Part shown: positions 5,922-8,624 of the stretch, piece after piece | How positions within the stretch are numbered: the first letter of the stretch is position 1 | How the letters are laid out: every line of letters starts with the position of its first letter | Assembly (NCBI GenBank): GCA_027056525.1 | Contig: JALUKO010000242.1 | Coordinates: forward strand, 1 to 8,624 | Reading direction: 5' to 3' | From: Helicobacteraceae bacterium | GTDB taxonomy: Bacteria > Campylobacterota > Campylobacteria > Campylobacterales > Sulfurimonadaceae | Length of the DNA stretch: 8,624 bases | Program-made: the position numbers and the translations under genes | The notes under the pieces: model-generated | Databases searched by the model: none | What the model saw: the letters and a program-made list of their open reading frames with translations, nothing else | What the model was told of the DNA's origin: nothing

Positions 5922-6843
5922 TGGACTTTATTTTGAGTTTCCAAAACTAATATTTTTAATTTTTTTCTTTATTGCGTGTGAGACATTATGTAGGATGAAA
6001 CTCCCTTCCATATATTTTCCACATACGCAACAATTTTTAAAAAGTTCTGTTTCAAGCTCAAAGCTGCTTTTTTTACTGAAGTGGCTTGGGATTGTGATGA
6101 TGATCTTGGCATTGATGTCACCGGTAAAAGATGAACCCTATGAGCTAAAACCTAAACAGGGGTATGAAATAGCGATGATTCTGGATGCTTCTCAGTCGAT
6201 GCAGGCGGAGGGTTTTGACCCGTCTGATCCTTACCTGAACAGGTTTGATGTTGTCAAAAGTATAGTGAGTGATTTTATACAGCAAAGAAAAAATGACAAT
6301 ATCGGTCTGGTTGTATTTGGTGAGTACTCTTTTATAGCGTCACCGCTTACCTATGATGAAAATATTTTAAGTCGTATAGTTTCACAACTACAAATCGGTA
6401 TGGCCGGAAAGTACACCGCACTTTATACAGCACTTGCACAGGGTGTGAACCTGCTCAAGATGAACGACTCAAAATCAAAAGTCGCCATACTTTTGACAGA
6501 TGGTTACAGTACTCAGGAGATAGACAAGATACCTCTGGATGTTGCGATAGATATGGCAAAAAAAGAGGGCGTGAAAGTTTATCCTATAGGTATAGGCATG
6601 CCACATGAGTACAATCAAAAAGTGCTTTTAAAGATTGCCAAAGAGACAGGTGGCGTGGCGTTTGGTGCCTCTAGTGCGAGTGAGCTTAAAGAGGTGTATA
6701 AACAGATCGATGAACTTGAAAAGTCTGAGATCAAAAATGAGAGTTTTACATACTTGAACTACTACTATGCATATCCGCTTTTTGTGGCATTGCTATCGTT
6801 GATGCTGTATGTATATCTGAGAAATAAAAGGGGGCACGCATGA
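5914..6843 (+). CDS. batA: BatA-like membrane VWA-domain protein
   Basis: 309 residues from ATG 5914; GTG at 5911 is also in frame, but AAAGAGA (5901-5907) is better spaced for the ATG. Two hydrophobic segments (about 10-26 and 50-68) precede a VWA domain (about 84-270), and a third closes the protein (about 285-305), the normal BatA topology with the VWA domain outside the cytosol. The MIDAS metal site is intact: DASQS (91-95), Thr168 and the Asp of LLTDG (Asp196). The family is named after Bacteroides aerotolerance genes; VWA domains of this kind bind protein partners through a divalent metal. The gene overlaps its upstream neighbour by 8 bases and its downstream neighbour by ATGA. Family and topology are confident, cellular role unknown. 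Confidence 0.92.
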   Translation: MFDGLYFEFPKLIFLIFFFIACETLCRMKLPSIYFPHTQQFLKSSVSSSKLLFLLKWLGIVMMILALMSPVKDEPYELKPKQGYEIAMILDASQSMQAEGFDPSDPYLNRFDVVKSIVSDFIQQRKNDNIGLVVFGEYSFIASPLTYDENILSRIVSQLQIGMAGKYTALYTALAQGVNLLKMNDSKSKVAILLTDGYSTQEIDKIPLDVAIDMAKKEGVKVYPIGIGMPHEYNQKVLLKIAKETGGVAFGASSASELKEVYKQIDELEKSEIKNESFTYLNYYYAYPLFVALLSLMLYVYLRNKRGHA

Positions 6844-8624
6844 GTTTTTTACATCCTGAATTTTTCTACTATATGTTACCGCCACTTTGTATACTGTTTG
6901 GGCTTTTACTTACGCAAAAAGAGACTCAGGCACATTTTTTCAGCGAAGAGGTGATGAGTAAACTGCGTGTTAGTGCAAATACGCTCACCCTAAAAGCGAG
7001 AAATGCGCTGTTTTTTCTTATGGCCATATTTATGCTCATAGCTCTTGCCCAGCCGGTTATCAAAGATGGGGAAGTTGAGATTAAAGCTAAGAGTGCAGAT
7101 ATTATGATCGGACTTGATATTTCTGACTCGATGTTGGCAGAAGATGTGTACCCTAATCGTCTCAAGATGGCAAAACAAAAAGCTATAGAGTTTTTAAATA
7201 TGGATAAGAGTGAAAGGGTAGGTGTGATTGCATTTGCCAAGAACTCTTATCTTGTGTCACCTTTGAGTTTTGATCATGGTGCAGTGGGTTTTTTACTCTC
7301 TCAGCTTGATACAGATTCTATAACGGAGAAGGGAACAGATTTTCTTTCTATGTTGGATGTTGTCAATAAGTCCCTGAAAAAACATAATAAAAAATACCTT
7401 TTAGTATTGAGTGACGGTGGTGATGAAAAAGATTTCTCAAAAGAGATAGCTTTTGCAAAAGAGCATGAGATTGTCGTTTTTGTTCTTGGTGTGGGAACTG
7501 CCAAAGGTGCACCGATCAAGTTGAAAAACGGAAGTTTTATCAAGCAGCATGGTGAAATTATTGTCTCAAAACTTAATGAAAATATTGCTGAGCTTGCAAC
7601 ACAAACAGGGGGCGTTTACATAGAGTACACGAACTCCAATGAAGATATGAAAGCGATGCTCTTGGAGATAGAAAAAGTGAGTGAGAAAAAAGAGCTCAAA
7701 AGTGAAAAAATCCAGCGTTATATACCGCTGTTTTACTTTCCACTCGGTATGGCTCTTTTACTTCTGCTCATTGCAACGAGTTCTATGAGTAAACGCGAGA
7801 GTGTTACTTTGCCGTCTGCTTTTTTAATGTTTGCTTTGATGTTTACAACCCCTGAGCTAAAAGCCGGTGTGCTTGACTTTGTGCAACTTGGTGAGGCAAA
7901 AAAAGCATATGAAGAACACAACTATGCCAAAGCCTCCAAGATCTATGAAGAGTATGCGCAAAAAAGCCATAACGGAGAGAGTTATTACAATGCGGGGAAC
8001 GCTTACTATAAGGAAAAGAACTATAAAAAAGCGATAGAAGCATATGAAAAAGCTACATTTGATAACAAAGTACAGCGTGCTCAAAATTTTGCAAATCTTG
8101 GAAATTCCTATGCAAAAACAGGAGATATGAAAAATCTTCAAAAAGCGGTAGAAGCTTATGAGAACTCTTTAGAGATTCAAGAGGATAAAGCTGTCAAAGA
8201 GAACCTTGAAATGGTGAAAAAACTGCTCAAAGAGCAGGAGCAAAAAAACCAGAACAAAGACTCCAAAAAGAATGACAAGCAAAATAAGGACAAACAAAAC
8301 AAGGATCAAAAGAGTAGCGATTCAAAAAAGAATAAAGACTCTGATAACAAAGAGAAAAATTCCAAAAATAAAGACAAGTCTGAGAAAGATCAACAAAACA
8401 AAGAGAATGAGTCAAAAGATAAAAAATCTCAAGATCAAAAAAATAATTCTCAAAACAAAGAGGATAAAAACAAAGACAAGTCAGAGCAAAACAGTGGAGA
8501 AAACTCACAAGAGAACAAAAAAAACAAAAGTGATAAACAGGTAGCTCAAGATGAGAACAACACAAGCAAAGACAAAAAGAAGAAAAAACCTGATTTGAAA
8601 CAGTTGAGTAAAGATGAGCAAAAA
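6840..8624 (+). CDS. batB: BatB-BatC fusion: membrane VWA protein with TPR and Lys-rich tail, 3' end outside window
   Basis: The frame is open for 595 codons from ATG 6840 to the window end, so the C-terminus is missing. Order: membrane segments at about 8-24 and 56-72; a VWA domain (about 85-280) with an intact MIDAS (DISDS 93-97, Thr166, Asp192 of LSDGGD); membrane segments at about 295-314 and 322-338; a TPR region (about 344-465: 'AKKAYEEHNYAKASKIYEEY', 'YYNAGNAYYKEKNYKKAIEA', 'NFANLGNSYAKTGD'); then a very Lys/Asn/Asp/Ser/Gln-rich tail. In Bacteroides-type operons the VWA part is BatB and the TPR part BatC; here they are one reading frame with no stop or new ribosome binding site at the junction. 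AAGGGGG (6828-6834) precedes the ATG, which overlaps the batA stop. A BatD-type gene would be expected next, outside the window. Confidence 0.92.
   Translation, partial: MSFLHPEFFYYMLPPLCILFGLLLTQKETQAHFFSEEVMSKLRVSANTLTLKARNALFFLMAIFMLIALAQPVIKDGEVEIKAKSADIMIGLDISDSMLAEDVYPNRLKMAKQKAIEFLNMDKSERVGVIAFAKNSYLVSPLSFDHGAVGFLLSQLDTDSITEKGTDFLSMLDVVNKSLKKHNKKYLLVLSDGGDEKDFSKEIAFAKEHEIVVFVLGVGTAKGAPIKLKNGSFIKQHGEIIVSKLNENIAELATQTGGVYIEYTNSNEDMKAMLLEIEKVSEKKELKSEKIQRYIPLFYFPLGMALLLLLIATSSMSKRESVTLPSAFLMFALMFTTPELKAGVLDFVQLGEAKKAYEEHNYAKASKIYEEYAQKSHNGESYYNAGNAYYKEKNYKKAIEAYEKATFDNKVQRAQNFANLGNSYAKTGDMKNLQKAVEAYENSLEIQEDKAVKENLEMVKKLLKEQEQKNQNKDSKKNDKQNKDKQNKDQKSSDSKKNKDSDNKEKNSKNKDKSEKDQQNKENESKDKKSQDQKNNSQNKEDKNKDKSEQNSGENSQENKKNKSDKQVAQDENNTSKDKKKKKPDLKQLSKDEQK
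8241..8592 (+). other. Lys-rich low-complexity region inside the BatB-BatC gene
   Basis: About 117 codons (residues about 468-584) are almost only Lys, Asn, Asp, Ser, Glu and Gln, with short irregular units such as NKDK, KDKQNK and NKEDKNKDK. They form a charged, probably disordered linker after the TPR region. The repeats are not exact, so this is biased composition more than a tandem array. Similar charged tails follow the TPR in other BatC proteins. Long other-frame ORFs here are by-products of the A-rich codons. Confidence 0.85.

Noticed and set aside
8272..8544. + strand ORF of 90 Lys/Thr/Ile-rich codons
   Set aside because: It is a frame shadow of the A-rich low-complexity tail of the BatB-BatC gene.
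8241..8592. Tandem repeat or CRISPR-like array
   Set aside because: Units are irregular in length and sequence, in frame with a coding region, and have no unique spacers.

Overview
The window looks like chromosomal DNA of a member of Campylobacterota (Sulfurimonas/Sulfurovum-like). The reasons are AT-rich coding sequence with many Lys/Asn codons, an LPP20-family lipoprotein, tightly overlapping genes, and an extended -10 type promoter without a clear -35. The genus is an inference; no rRNA or other taxonomic marker is present.

Layout. (1) Positions 3-3101, + strand: three overlapping, probably co-transcribed envelope genes. They are the 3' part of an unrecognised protein with a helical TPR-like C-terminus, a coiled-coil lipoprotein, and an LPP20-family lipoprotein. 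(2) Positions 3098-3598, - strand: a self-contained regulated unit. A consensus-like sigma-70 promoter (TTGTAC-17-TATAAT) is followed about 10 nt downstream of the expected start by a class I cyclic-di-GMP (GEMM-I) riboswitch aptamer, about 90 nt of leader, a GGAG ribosome binding site and a 93-codon gene for a small exported protein. This gene converges on the LPP20 gene; their stop codons overlap inside the loop of an imperfect inverted repeat. (3) Positions 3689-8624, + strand: an extended -10 promoter and a compact Bat-type operon. Its genes are a MoxR AAA+ ATPase, a DUF58 protein, a small single-pass membrane protein in the DUF4381 position, BatA (VWA, membrane) and a BatB-BatC fusion (VWA, membrane segments, TPR, very Lys-rich tail) that is still open at the window end.

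How the genes work together. The MoxR/DUF58/VWA genes match the well-known MoxR-Bat gene set. There a AAA+ ATPase is thought to act as a chaperone for, or to activate, membrane-anchored VWA proteins whose MIDAS domains and TPR face the periplasm; the substrate is unknown. The lipoprotein operon has no obvious functional link to it.

The most notable item is the riboswitch on the - strand. It is not a gene, lies between the two main operons, and appears to put a tiny exported, beta-strand-like protein of unknown function under cyclic-di-nucleotide control.
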